The notes under the pieces were generated by a model that saw only the letters and a program-made list of their open reading frames with translations, did no database searches and was not told where the DNA came from. 64,000 bases of DNA from assembly GCA_013433145.1 (NCBI GenBank), contig CM024173.1, positions 958,601 through 1,022,600 on the forward strand. Reading direction: 5' to 3'. Positions 1 to 16,000 of the stretch are shown here, piece by piece; the first letter of the stretch is position 1; every line of letters starts with the position of its first letter. The translations under genes were made by a program, and so were the position numbers. The stretch comes from Ascaris suum. Taxonomy: Eukaryota; Nematoda; Chromadorea; Rhabditida; Ascarididae.

Positions 1-181
1 GAGCTTGCGTCTATGTATGTTTCTATTTAGCTCTTCTCTCCTATACTACCAACAATTTCTGATCCTATTTCAAACAATAAGAGAGTAGTTGGATTTTTTT
101 TCGTTGGTGCTACTTCAATACAAACGAAATGCCCGATTTTTGAGTAATTTAGCTGGAAGCTCGAGAATGTGTTTGACTAAC

Positions 182-904
<723 letters not shown>

Positions 905-3900
905 TGCTTCACATTTTTATTTCGATTCATTCGCCATTGGCAATTTCGCTCAAAGCGACAGATGGATAATATCTTCGAGAAAAATATCAATATCTGAAAT
1001 TATCAGTCACAAATAACCGTTATCGGCGTTGCAAAAATCCCCAGCTTTGATTGATAACAGACAACTGATAAGGATTTCTCATTAAGGATGACAGAAATAA
1101 ACAATTCATGCAAGATGCACCTCTCAACAGGTGACACCTAACCTTCATCCAATAAATGAGTCTTTTGCAGTTATAACGGTAGCAAATTGTAATTGGCATA
1201 AACCTTATGCATTGTTCATATCAACAAATTCTAGTCAACTGCTGCGCCCCTATGGCGTTTCGTATTTAACAATATTTAACAATCACCTAACAAAATTGCC
1301 CGTGGGTGAAAAGCCACTCAATACACATATAAATCTCTGTCCGAGAAATCTAGCCGTTTACTAAGTGTTACTCGAATGTACCTGTCTGTTTGTCTTCTTA
1401 TCTATCATATGATCACAGATGGTTCAGGAGGGGACGAGTTCCTCCCCGAGTTCGAGTTCATCGAATCGGTGCTCACCTCACCACCACGCCAACATAATAG
1501 ATCGCCAAACACATCCGAGCATTTGGAATAGACCTTTATCGAACACTTGTTACCTTTGGTGCACTCCCACTAATTTGTAATAGCTAACAATCAGAAATTA
1601 AATCTATAAAACCCTTACCTGGTTCAATTAAACAATCGACCACGCACACTTTTCACAATCGATTCAGCCAACCGATCAAAATAAGGAGGCATCGGAAGAG
1701 GCGACGAATTTGTGCTCACCTGACATTGAAGTGAGCGATCAATAATGCTCAATGCATGTGCAATGAGGTGATTCATTTTCTCACGTTTACCTGTGGCGTC
1801 AAATCGAAAGGTGTTATCGCAAAGTAACGTGCTCTTTTTTAGCATATATTTTCAGTTTCTTTATTAAAAATCTTTACTTCAGAATAATATATCACCTTCT
1901 TCCGCTTCATGTTCATATAAATAAGTAATTTTAATAACTTCATGCTTTTGTTGCAGCGATGTAGAGACTTTTGAGCGCCCTTAGGCAACATCCTGTCGAA
2001 TGGAAAGGTGGTAGAGGAGGAATCAATTTCGAAACAGTTAAACTTGTGCATTGCGATATCTTGAAGAGGAAATGGTGTGTTGCAGACGGAAGTGAACGTT
2101 GAGCATTTCAATGTAATCTCGACCGAATAGTGGTGTTGGAGAGCGTAGAAAGGTAGGGATGGAAAAACCCATTATTCCCTCTTTTTGCTCGTCGTAGAGT
2201 GGAGATACTATTCCTTATTCTCGTTTTCTTTCTCTGCATGTGATGCTTTGAGCACTGGCAAATAGCGTGAATATACAGAAACGACTGATGAAGAAGGCAC
2301 AAATAAGTGAGGATGAGAAACGTACTGCTAAAGAACTAAATAATCCGGGAAATTAGGCCGGAAAAACTTGCATTTAAGTAAACCGGAAAATTGAGAACTA
2401 CTTTGTGATCAATATAAACATTGCGAAGAGAAATTGCTTAAATGTGCTTTGTTATTTGATTGCTGCAACAATAAAAGATTTTCCCTGAAAATCCTCAAAT
2501 AATTGCTTTTGAAGATTGCTTTCTTGTAGAAATTATTGCTGAATATGCAACTACAATTACAATCGGAGTTGTATCTATGTCGATGATGGTCATTTTCTGC
2601 ATATTATTTGCTAAAAAATGATAGTAAAGAAATAAAATTTTTTCAAAATTGCTAAAAAAAAAAGGAAAATGAGTTTACTCATTTGCATATTTCTCAGACA
2701 ATATCATTAAAAGTCAATAAATCTATAAATGGTTTAGTCATTTGCACTTAATGAAAAATGGTTAATAAATGATAGCATTAACCAAATGCTTCGAAAGTTA
2801 GGAAAAAGTACGCAAATCTCATCGCTCTCTGATTTTCCTTCCCGTACAATTTCAGCTTTCATTTATTTTATAGTATTTGCTACAACTCTTACTCCACAAT
2901 TCAACGGCAATAAATGCTATCATATCTTTTGTAGTTATATCACTTTATTGACTGTTTTTGTCACAATCAGCCATTTCAATTCATTGATTTTTTTTATTCG
3001 ACAGAATTATTCAATGTTCTCAAAATTTTGCATATGCATAACAATTATTTTACAATAATAAATAATAAATAGTAATTATCTATTAAGCAATATGAAGAAT
3101 CAGGCGTTCAATCAATGAAACAATCCAACAGTTGCATAATATTCCTCATTTGTAAATCACCCTTCAAGTGCGAAATTAGAAAATAAAATGCAGAAGTAAA
3201 GCTATTAAGTATGCAAATGAAGAATTCCTTAAAATATATATAAAAATTCGCACTAACATGAAATAAATAACAAATCCTAATGTTTCCAAATTCGGTTGTA
3301 ATTTGCAGGAGAATATAAAATAAGCGAAAAGATTATTTCAGCCAATCATATAAAATTTATATTTGACGAATTGTTGAATATACTTGAATATGAAATTCAC
3401 GGATTGGAAATTTTCGAAAACGCGATTCAAATTTTTGCAGTCTTTGCTTTCAACGGCTCGTCCTATTAAAGTGGACATCATTTGAGCTGGTTAATGCAAC
3501 GCGAACCTAGAATCATCCAGAAAATAAACTTCTACATGAAGTTTACTGAAAAAAAAAATATTTGCCTTCTTTTTTTATGCCGACTTTTCTGTCGATAGAT
3601 TCAGAAGGGCAACGAGAATCAAATATAACTTCAAGAAATTTTCAAAGAGCACAGTCATAGAAAATAAAGCAATCTTCAAACGTACCTTCCTTAAATATTC
3701 CTCTTCATTAAAAAAATAATAGTATTTTTCTTAAATACCCAAAAATCATTCTTATAGTTGCTTATTTGGATACATGTCGATGAGCACTTATCACATGGAA
3801 TAATTAAAGTGCCAACACTGATTGACTTTCTTCTATAGTCTCACATAAATAAGTATTGTGTTGCAAAGATATTGAACACTTCATATGCCAAATACTTACA

Positions 3901-4039
3901 GTCAATTGTGACAAAATAGCACATCGAAATGGTGACATCTTTCAACGATATCCACGCTCTATTCGATTTTCTTGTTTAGGATTCCCACGCGTACTCCTCA
4001 TCGTCCTTATTGTTTTATGGATAACACAACTAGTAAAGC
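905..4039. other. Intergenic region between CDC50 gene start and peptide transporter A stop
   Basis: This stretch should hold the CDC50 promoter and the 3' flank of transporter A. I find no exon with family similarity. A richer-GC segment at about 1420-1500 is open on both strands (serine-rich either way), and an open minus-strand stretch lies at 1839-2111, but neither has convincing splice partners. The interval 2500-3500 is very AT-rich and empty of signals I can read. Confidence 0.6.
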
Positions 4040-7000
4040 CTATGATGCTTCACTTTCCATCAAAACATCCTCTTGTTCTTCCGAGAAATTAGCATATTCG
4101 TAGTAGAAGATCGCAAGTAGAGCGAATATGAATATTACGATAAGCATAACAATCGCATAAATCAGCATTTCAATTGCCTAAATTGTAGTTATTTTGGGTA
4201 AAGTAGACAAATTCATAGATGTGGAAATTTTTGAGAGAAATTTCTGTCATTGTTGATTTTCGAATGTTCACAATGTTATTTCAAATCACTCAATTTTTTT
4301 ATTATGCAATAAAAACGAAGGCATAGCTTAAGAGTTAGCGAACCCTTTTCTACTTCGGTCATTCTATAGGCATGCATTTAAAGTTTTTCTGAATACTCAA
4401 CATAGTCAAGTTCAAGCGAGCAAAAGCACATTTTCCAAAAGCCGGTGAATGATTTTCAAGCAGTACAGTGCTATCAAGAATTGGCTCATATAGCTCATTA
4501 AATTCCTTCCCATTCTTCTCAATTCTCGAGGAAAAGAGCAAGATTTCTGGAAGAGGCAAACAGCTTTTGTGAGAAGGAAACTTACAAGATTGTGAAAAAG
4601 GTCGAGAACTTCGATGATAATAATAATTATATCACCAAACGCCACGGTGAGTAACCAAATTGCTTGGACGACTGATTTCAAAGCAGGTGCAGCCTGTAAG
4701 AATATCGCATTATGATGGAGAAGGAGAAAAATGCAAGCGAACGCAGGTTTATTTCCGTTTTAACCACTAGTTAGAATAATGCGGTGAGTGGAGGCAATAC
4801 AGCTACTATCTCTATCGTGGCAATGCACATCCATCGGCATTGGTGCTTTCTTACTTGTCAAGAAATTTATTTACTTCTTCTCACTTTTTCGCCCCCTCGC
4901 CCTAAACGTTCAGTATCACTCCACTTACCTTAATTAGCCATTTCACCTTTCACTTTCATTATTTCAGTAAAGAGGAGCTCCATCACCCAAATTTGTCAAT
5001 TGAACTTCCATAGATCAGAAACTCTTCAAGTTTTTTGCTCTTTGAGTTCGGAGTCCAATATTTTTTGCCCCTATTTACGTTTATTCGGAAGTAGAATTGT
5101 TTCGCTTCAGCAGTATAGAAATCTTAAATAGGTGGCCGCATAACGCATATAATGCAAATGCTTAAATTTAATTCGCTTTTCTAAGAAAAATCTTATAGTT
5201 AAAATATAATTATTTACTGAGAATAAACACATATTTAAAAAATGATTTTTGCAAAACTGATAACTATTTTTTTAAATTTATTGATAGCGGTAGTAATAAT
5301 GAAAAAAAACTTATACTTTTTTAATAAATGTTTGCATTTGTTGATTCTTTGAAATGATGATAGCGATTCGCGCATATCTGTGCAATTTCCTCTATGCCCT
5401 CATCTTTTCCGCCTCTACTCAACAAACACTAATAGCTCAAGTTTCTTTGAATTAAGTTTAATGAAACAAAAACCACATCGAGCAACTTCAAGGAGAGGAT
5501 AACTTCCCTAATTTGTTAGTTCTAGTACTACTGTGAAAAACTTTTCTGTGCAAGTCCAACCTGAAGTATTTTTTTTTTCAAAAGAGTTTAAATGAGTTTA
5601 CTCTTTTAAGAGTAAAATGATGGTAAATACTATTTCATTAAAATATTGTAAAGGAAATAGAGAGTGTATCATTTGAGCTTGCAGAATCGATCAACTGAGA
5701 AAAAAATTTCGTCGGTTATGAAAAAAATAATTTCTAAGCTAAGCAACGCATTCATAACTTTATTAGTTCTTTATTAAACACCTTTACTCTTCGATAAAAG
5801 ATTCGTTTCTCTGTGAGTTTCTCTGTGAGCAGATTTAAAAGATTAGACGTGAAGATTAAAAAAAATCGAAGATGGAAAATTTAGCCAATTCTTTTCAGTT
5901 TTAAATATTATAGCTCCCATGCAAACGTGAAGGATCAATTTGATATTATAGGAGACTATCCCATGGTGTGGGCTAGATCCACCAAATTTGTTTACTCCCC
6001 TTTAATGTTTCATAAGTTCAAACTATCCCTTATACAGAAACACGTACATAGACACCTGTACACGCAACCGCATATAGATAAACAGGTATGACGGTGCAGT
6101 AAGCTTTATGAATGCCAATCTGCTGAAGCATGAAGTGAACAAATTGACGGCGGAACAACTCCTAAGAGCTATGCCTACCTGCGAATATGCAAATTCGAGT
6201 CCAGTTATAGAAATAAGAATTTCGGCAGCCGTAATAATGATATATTGAGGTACTTGCCAAAGAATGCTTACATCATTCGCAGGCACCACAGTATGCACAT
6301 TCCACATCAATTTCTGCAAGTGCACACATTGCCATCACATTTGAATAAAACTCTGAAGTTTTTTTTGAAAAGGTTTCGAGCAGAATGCGGCATTTTTATT
6401 TCTTTGAATGGCTGATATTAGCAATTTCAGAATTTTTGTTCACTATCTGTTGAATATGCCGTTTTGTAATAAAGTACCGTCCGTCCCCTTCCGTTCCCAT
6501 TCAAAAAATGCAACGGAACCAGAAATTCTCTGCCGAAATTGTGCAATCAAAAAACAATCAGAATATCTTCATCATTCTTTCTCATCATACATGAAGAATG
6601 AGCCTCATTTTCGATCTTCCTCTTTTTACAAACAAAAAAAAACAATCCTTACTTATATATTAAAATATCATTTAAAAATAAAAGCGCGTTTGTCATAGTC
6701 TAATTCCACTCAAATTTCCTCCTCATTCATGTAGCATTGTTTTGCTCGCTATGAACCATATATGCCTTAAAAGCACTCAGAATATGCAAATCATAAATGA
6801 ATAAAAAAGAAAACGGAAATGACGAAATGATAAATTTATAAAAATTCGATTAACCTCATGTTGAGTGCTTGCTTCGTTCGCTGGTTGAATTGTCAACGAA
6901 TAGACTGCACCCATACCGTTTATGTTCACTACCACCCCCTGCATCGGAACAGCAATTACTTGACGAGGAGACGAATGATGTCCACTCGTTCTGTTCATGT

Positions 7001-10000
7001 AGTGGATATAATAAACACCATATCTAAAAAAAAAATGATAAGCAATTTCATTTCAACGCTATAAATAAATGTTCTGAGGCAAAAATATCGTTTTTCTCGA
7101 CGCAATCAACGAGAGAAATGACTGCTGCACATGCAGGCATCGCAAGGTCACATTAAAACCTTTAGAAAATGTCAAGCAGACGATATCGCTAGATCTACCG
7201 CTTCGACTACTCTATTTTCCGCCTACGGCTTAACTTTGAATGACGCAAATCATATCGGTAAATGATCTAACTACCAATAGACTGATGGTCAAATGTTAGG
7301 GATCAAAAGTGAAGAAGTCGAACAAGCTCAGCGAACCAAATTGGCCATTGAACTAGCTGAAATTAGTTCACATTGATATGCAGGCTATGCGTTCCACATT
7401 CCTAGCTGCAGCCAACAAAAAATTTAGAAGTAGCCAGTAGCTTCCAACTGCAATAGTTATGACGGTTCTTGCTCGTGGAATCTTCTACTTTAAAAGAAAT
7501 GCAAAAAATATTCAGCGGTTGGTAGATGACAGGTAACAAAAGCAAAAAGTGGTTCGAATTCACTTGGCGAGCTGCATTTAAAAGTATCTTTTTTTTTTGA
7601 TTTTTCTCTAACATTCAGGTTCTCGTCATGAACACTACTTTTACTCCACCCTGCTAGGTGTATTATCCTTAGCACATTACCTGAATTGGATTACCGTCAG
7701 CAATTTTAACGAGAATTTTAACCATTTATTAGACGTTTATGGAATTCATAATGAAGAAAAATGAAACGATATTTTGTTATAAATTACATGGAAAACGAAT
7801 GATTGAAATCATAACAAGCATTTAATGAAATTCGATTCCTCCTGATATAAAAGATTTAGAAGATGTTCCCGCACACAAATACTTGCTTTCTTCAGATGAA
7901 AATCTTTTTTTTTTTCGCTTGATAAATCACTTTTCAAGAGAAATGATGACGACAATAAAATGTTGAAACAACGAACGTTCCAATTTTAACATCCTTAAAC
8001 GTATAAAATGTCGCATTCGGAACCGATTTCGCATCATTCGCACTCCACGCAAAGAACGATCTAGAAAATGATCAATTAAGTGCCCGGAAGCCTTGAAGAC
8101 AATAATTTTATCATCACTGACTACATTCTGGATAAATATGCCAGGAATTGGCGAAATCCGTATAAAATTTCCTATTTTCGTGTATGTCTCGCTGGCTGAT
8201 GCTCATAGAGCTCATTCTTTTCGCCTTTTAAAGACAATTCCACACATTGCTGTAGATGATAAATGGTCAAACTTTTCCGCTGGAATTTTTTCATGTACAA
8301 ACGACTAAGCTCGACCATCAGTTGTGCAGTCAAATTGTAAACAATCTTTCAAGCATCCGTGTTCACAGTATAATCCCTTTAGGGTAAAATTACGTCACGA
8401 TCTGGGCAAAGTTTTTTGCTTCTAAAGAAACAAGTGGCAATGTGGAACGTTCTTCTCAACATTTCTCGCCAATCGCTTTCTATGCATGTGGAGCGCGCAT
8501 TACCTGAAAAGGTAATGTGGGCCAGAAATCTCACCTTGTTCTCTCGCAAACTAAACCAGCGGATTTTTCTGTGGTGTTCGTTCTCCAATAATTGCTTAAT
8601 GCTATCTGGTGGAGTTTTCTTTATTACACTGCTGTCAATAAGTTGTTTATAAATAACATAAATGACAAATTGCGAAAAACCTTGACGGATAAGTTTGGAG
8701 AGCAGATGCCTTCCTTGCTATCAAAAAACAACAAAAAATGCACAGCAGTAATTTTTGAGCATTTGCAGCCGCAAAACTTTCCGCATGGACATTATATTAG
8801 TAAGGCAAAACGTCGTTTTGCATATGCGGGATTTGCTATATGCTTCACCGAGTAGTCACCAGTAGCCTTCCTAGCTGTTTGCTTAAACGGCCAAAAATCA
8901 TGTGTACCTTTGCATATGTATTCTGCATATGTCTTACATATGTGTATACGTGTTGCGTTATGAGTGCATGCATTGTGCGCATGCTTTTAGGTGTGCACTT
9001 GTTTACTTTGTATGTCTATTACGTTTTACATGCATGTATATGCGCACTTGTATGTTTGCATGTATTTTTGTCTTTGTGCGTGCGTGTTTGCTGTACATGC
9101 GCAAAATACTTATATATTTCTGCATATGCACAAAAGCGTCCAATTTACATAGAACTTACGAGGGTTCATGGGGATCGCATAATGCTGGCGAATTTTTCTT
9201 ATATCTGCATAGAGCGATACCATCCGAATAGACTTGTGTTGTTATCCGATTGCGGCAACTTCCCCATTCAACTGTCTCAGGTAACAGTGAGCATGGCAGC
9301 AATAAATTTACGCTAAATAAGAAAACATATTTCCGTTAAGATATTTTTTAAAAAACTGCTCCTTCGGTGAAATGATATTTTCTAATTTTCCACTATCAAA
9401 CACACTTTTCCTTCGTTGAACCATCACAGGATTGCCAATCGTTTTTACCTGTCAACACCTGCTAATTGTCAATCATTATGAATCGCTACGAATCATGTTT
9501 TCCGTTTTTGAAACGAAATTTCAATCTAACTTTAACTTAATAAAGTGTTTTTCATCAAATGTTCTATTCGGAAACCGCAATTATTAAAAAGAACTATGCG
9601 AATGTATGGAATGCTCACTTTACGGACGATTGCTCTTGGCCGGATGTCGGTTTAGCCAAATTTGCTTCATTGTAAACGAAACCGTATGGTGAAAGTATTC
9701 CATAGTAAGATCGACCACCTATTAAAACCTGGTGAATTATCAAATCATATCAACAAATGAGGAATTCCTTATAGCATTTAAATGTTTTAACGACCTTATC
9801 TTATATGAGATACCATTCGATCGATGGATTTAATAGCTACAAATAACGAAATAAGTAAAACGAGAAATAATATAACATTTAAATCTTACGTGAATTCCGG
9901 GCTATTCACATATGTCTATGTACTGGCCAACAATTTTGGTTAATACTTCACAAATACTTCAATTATGAATACAAAACACTTGTTGGATATAAATACTTTG

Positions 10001-13000
10001 CGAGCTTAAATAGTTCCAAATTAAACGAAATGATGTAATGAAAAGGACATAGTCATTGCAACAACTGAGAACAATATATGACGTATGAGGTCAAGTTATA
10101 AAAGAGAAGCTCCTGAATTTCATTGAGATCTATGAGGAAACACCAAGGAGCATAACATAGTAACGGCAACGTTTGAAGTGACATTACAAGTCTGGAGGCA
10201 CTCGATAAATGCAACGATAATGAGAGAGACATTGTATGGAAGTGGATGTGAAATATTAACAGTAAAGCTTGCACAAACCTTGCAACATTATCGTCACTTG
10301 TGAAGCCGAATGACGGCATGATTGCCTAAAATAGAATAAATTTCCTGGGGCCGGAAAATCATTTCAACAATGATAATTTCAGAAATTGTGGAAAATTTGA
10401 TGATTTGTTTCGAAGTTCATAAGTACACATAAAACTGATCGCCAGAATGTCGAGAATATTACAGTACTGTAAGAAGTGAATGCGTTGACCGAGAAATAAT
10501 ATGATTCAAATGTGATAGTGGTCGAAATAACTAAAAAATTTTACGTTATTATTTGGATGGGGGATGAATATATTCTTAGGAAAATCTCTCGCAAGTTTTA
10601 GTTGAGAATAAGAAAACTTCGCTCCTAGCCTCGACATAAACCGATTGAGGCGTCAAGATTTAGGTGTAATCGCATAGGTTACAAATCGAAAAAAAAATTA
10701 CTTAAAAACTCTAAAAGCCATAATGCATAATATTTATCGGAGTATTCATATATATTGCATTAAAGACAGAAATGAAATACATCCTTGGAAGGGTAAAATT
10801 TCATTTACAATGAAAAAATTTCGTAATATCATAGAAAGAATAAATCGGAATGACTTACTCGGGAATTACTTCAAAAGTTCTATTTTGAACATTGTCCACA
10901 TCAATTTCATAGATCTCATGAACATCATTGACTTTATCATCAACCAATGACTGAAATTTGAGAGTATAGAGAAAAAATCTTTTTTTTTTGACTTTGTTCA
11001 TTGAAATATAATTCATTCAAGACGCAAGCATTAACATTGATAAGCGATTGCGGACTATCTTAATTCAATTCGTTTATCAAATAAGCTGAAATTTAGCGAC
11101 GGCGATCATAATGGGAGATCATTAACGAAAAGAATCGAAAGAATTTGCGTATATATAATTAACTTTGCAAATAAAATAATAACTATGAGTCACAAGTTTG
11201 CAAAATATTTTTCACAAATTTTTCGCATGTAAAGGAAAATAACGAAAAAATGGCTCATCCTTAATTTTTTCAATTAAACGTCATAAATATTTCACCGGAA
11301 GTAATGAACTAAAGAAAAGAGAAGGATTCTCGTAAGAAAAAAATGTTAGCGATTATAAAACTAACCTTATTGAAAGCGATCGTTTTAGATGGGAAATTCA
11401 TTGAACTTAGTGTTACCGTACAATCATCGTATAGATTAATGAACGAAACGAATGCGCTACTCGTTGATGGTATATTTGGTAGCGTTTGCTGAAATTATTT
11501 TATAAATGCGATCATATATGTGAGCAGAGTCAAATGAGTGACAAATATTCATGAGGTGCCAGCAGGCTGTCAGCAAAAATAATTTATGGGAGAAACATGG
11601 AATTACTGACAGCTAATATTGCATAGTACTTACTAGTGCATATTTTAGACGATGGAAAAGAAATAGCAATGTTTTAGCATAAAATAGATCTCAAAAGTTT
11701 CCTCAAAATTCGAGGAAAAACTCAAGTGGCAGTAAAATAGTAGTTCGTATCGAAAAAAACGGGTGTAAAGAACGGTGGGGAAGAACTGGATCAACTTTGC
11801 TTAAATAGGAGAGGTACGCATAAGCAATGATATTAAAAGTGAGACTTACATTGACTCGAAATTGCACAATAGCGCAAGAAACAAAAGCGAGAGAGCCGAG
11901 TATACCTCCAGCAACCATTTTTCGCAGAGGTCTAAATGTAGACTCAATAAAGCAAAATTAAAGCAACAGTTTTGCAAGCATACTTTATCAATTTCTATCA
12001 AGGGATTTTCTTCACTCACAGCAAAGTGATTGCATGTTCACGATACGAGTTCCTTCTCTTTCCCTCCCTCCTTCAACTCATGTTACAATTGAGGTGATTG
12101 TTAAGAATATGCTGAATAAGGAGTGACGAATAATTCTACAAGATTTGCTTTTTCATAGATAGAACAATTGTGAGCTGTCGTTATCAAATCTGCATTGTTT
12201 ACTAGAATGCTATGGTATCATTGGTGAAATACATGTGGCATGCTAAAAAAAGTCCTGTGATAATGTTAGCTGTATATTTGTCATGCTCAGTATAAATATA
12301 TGCTATATCATATTACTATAATGTCCAAGCTGAATTATTGGTGGTGCTGTAATAAAAATATTACTGATATCGCTGACGATATCACTGATAATGTCATATA
12401 TTTCTATAGCTATTAGAAAACTTGATAACTCAATAACATATTGGCAGAATATTGTAAGATCTTTTAAGAGTATAGGATATAAATTGGATAAAATTAAATT
12501 AAAATTCTTACGTTATACGAATTCCCACTTTCTGAACTGCTGGATAAATAATGAGCTGAAATTTAAATTCAATAAGAAATTGACTCAAAAAAACTCATTG
12601 AGAGACAATCTCTTTAAATACCTTAATTCCTCTATGGAATTCGCAATTTGAAGGTATTTCTGCAACTAGTTGGCTTTCGCAAATGAGCGATACAATTCAT
12701 CGAAAATTTCGTCCAATCAAAATATCTTCATGTTTGATTGTAGGGTATGTCCTTTGATCTATAGTCTTCGAGAAAACCTGAGAGTATAGTGAGAAAAAAT
12801 TAAAGGATGCAGTGCCATATTTTTTTTACTATAGATAAAAAATACTTTAAATACAATGCGTGGAGAAGCAACCTGTTGGACGTACTAGATCAAAAATTTT
12901 TTCGTGAACTCCTAATTTCGATCATCTCTAAAAACAGGTTTTAAAATAAACCTGCCGGTTAAATCGATGCGATTTATTGCTGAACCCCCAGCAATGAAAA

Positions 13001-16000
13001 TGCTCCTCAGTTATGATGCAATTTTAGTATAAAACAAGGTGAATTGATAACTTCACATAGCGCTTTAGATTCATGATAGCAGGCATATAGCTGTTTCCTG
13101 CTTTTTTTTCCTCGTAAAAAGTTTCATTCTCAACGTCGGGTCCTATGATTCACTATTCATTATTTCCTTAAAACTTGCGCCTTTCAATTTTCGTTTATAA
13201 AAAAGACCATGAACATATCTATGATCTATATTTTTAAGGCACGTAGCCATACGACAGCACCACATATACCTAAATATGTTTGTGTTTTCGGCATCTCTAT
13301 ACGAAGAAGATTTGTGATTATGTGATTACAAATAGCATATGATTTAAACTAGTTAAGCGTTGATTTTTTAATGGTTACGTTTCACAAAGAATGAGCAATT
13401 TCTGAGGGAATGCTGAGTACGACCAGATCAGAAAAAATATGAATCCAATATCGTTCACCATTTTTTTTGCAAATATACCGCTGAAAAGTAACATCACATA
13501 TATGACTAGGCCGATCCATGCATGTATGTGTTTGTGTCTCTATCAATTCCTCTTTTGTTTGAATTGAAATGCCATCGACGCCTAAGGCGATGAGAATTTG
13601 GTGAGTTTAATATGCATATCATAGAATAAACCTCTATCGCACAAATTCATGTTAAACTATCAACTTTGATAAACGTTTTAGGCATTCAGACAAGAAGGAA
13701 ACTTGCAAGTATTTCACATAGATGTATTTAAAGAAAACGAATCCTTCATGGAAGATCTATATATGTGCTGAGATGAACTGAATTTGCATATTTTGCATAT
13801 TCGTTATTTATTCACTGCGCACGAAAGCAGTTAATCAGGTTAGGTGAATGTCGTATCAGCCGTTCCGGCACGCACTTACGCCATGTTTAATAAATATGTA
13901 AATGAAGCTGTTTAATGTATTACCTGAAAAATTGGTATGAAAGTCATAATGAGGATGGCGTTGAGTGTTGACATCTGATCGGGTAATAACGAAAACGATG
14001 ATGTAATCTGTGAATTCATCGATACAGCTTGCACAACCCATTTTGAACCCTAAAACAATCTTGTTCATGGAAAACAAACTGAACAATGCCCCGGCATACT
14101 ATGAACATATCTGAAGTGCATTACTCCTTCTAGATTCATAGGTAATTCAACGTGAACAAGGTCATGGTTATAAGCATATTACTGCATTTGCATATTTTCC
14201 TCCGCTAATATCCAAACAATCCACTTACTACGACAAACATACGATCGATTAACAGTTAGTAACCAATTTATTCAAAAATTTACGGCGTTAGAGCCTTTAA
14301 GAAATTAGCAAAAAAAAAAAAAACACCGAATCGCAACAAGCAAAGTTCTCGACTTTCTATTCAGAGTACGTTTTCATCGTCTACTTCGAAGCAATCAATT
14401 CTTTGCAATTAATATATGAATAAGATCATCATTCGGAACTTTTCACTAATATATTCCACATAAATCAAATTCGTTCTTTTCGAAAAGCTTCTTTGATCAA
14501 TTTTCAATTGAAATGTATTCCATCATATATTCGTCCAATTATTCTTCAACGAGAATCAAAATCCTCGTCGCTAAATGCAGCTTTCACATCTCTCAAATCT
14601 TATTTACTAAGAATTCCATCACAGATCACAGTATTCAACTGATAAAATATCGATCATTTCCGATGCTTGCATCGCGAAATGTCAATAAATTGGCCATTTA
14701 GCGAATCATGTACCGTTTGCTAATCGCTGACTCATCAGTAATCCTTATTATGAGTCATTCAGCGATACGTAAGATCAGTGAATGATATGTAATAGCAAGT
14801 TGATTTCATTGCTGAAAAAGATCAGCATGCCCTATACAGTGCTATGACAATAACGAAAAAAAAACCATATGTCTGGACTTAAAAAAAAAAATGATGAGAT
14901 GGAAAAAGTAGTACCACTTTATAGGCAAAAGTTAACGTTGTACAGATGTGTTCATACACGTAAAGTATTACTAACGTAGGTAAGTTACCTGTTGGTCGTA
15001 TAATGCCCAAAACATTGGTACAGGCAATAGCATGACAGTAACTCGTAAGAGTGCTTTCACATCCTTCACAAATGCTTTCTGAATGAAACGGTTCTCATTG
15101 ATAGTTTTTTCATACTTTTATTTAATATATAATTGCAAAAAAATATTATCATAATGCATAAGAATTTCAAAAATTTTTAATGCAGATTTTTTGATTTTCG
15201 AACGCTATTTTTTCGTATACTGCATTCATTTTTGTCACCATTTTTTGTAGATATTCTTTTCTTTCCGTAAAAACTCTAAATGAGCAGAAAAATGCCGTTG
15301 CCTATTTCCTCAACATTTCTAGCATTTTCAGGTAAATCAATCGATAACAATCATAGTTACTATTCTATTATTATCGATCATCGTCAACCACCTTAGAATT
15401 ACATATTTCCAAGTACGCACTAGTCTCTTTGAGTCAATCTAAACTGTTCATCACAGAATGTAGTAAGAAATGAGACCAGATCAACATAGCATGAGTTTTC
15501 TGCAACTATTACCCATAATGTTGTAACAACTACTATCGCAAATCCACTGCATTCATTACTCCCTTTGAAACATCGATTAAAGTGGCAATATTTAATCGAA
15601 TTTTGTGGAGACGCTATTTTAATCACAACGAATGACGCTCAGTGTGACCCCAAGTTATTTTTTCTCTGAATAAAACTTGTTTTTTATGACTTTTTTCGGC
15701 AACTGCATATAACAAACATTACTTATTACAATCACTGATCATAGAATATTGAAATTCCATTATATACAAATATCATAACTAAACTAAGTAGAAACGTTCG
15801 ATTTGGTCAATTACATGTACAGCATGTGGAGAAACATACCGCGCAGCAACTGCCGCAACACTGCTTTTGCGTTGCGTTCATGAGAGCAACCACTTTCATA
15901 ACTCGCCACTAAGTAGCGAATGTGTGTAAAACAATTTTCTCAGATTTCTATTAGCCTGGCAGCTCGCACTAATTCTTCAAAAAGGGCCTGTTATTTTGCA

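Noticed and set aside
8840..9316. Longest plus-strand open frame (158 codons) as a gene
   Set aside because: It is produced by the TGCATG-rich low-complexity segment and lies antisense to intron 17 and exon 17 (9160-9312) of transporter A, whose frame is supported by the paralogue.
12391..12651. Plus-strand 86-codon frame
   Set aside because: It is antisense to the 44-base exon 11 of transporter A (12512-12555), which matches copy B in length, phase and sequence (IYPA...GIR).
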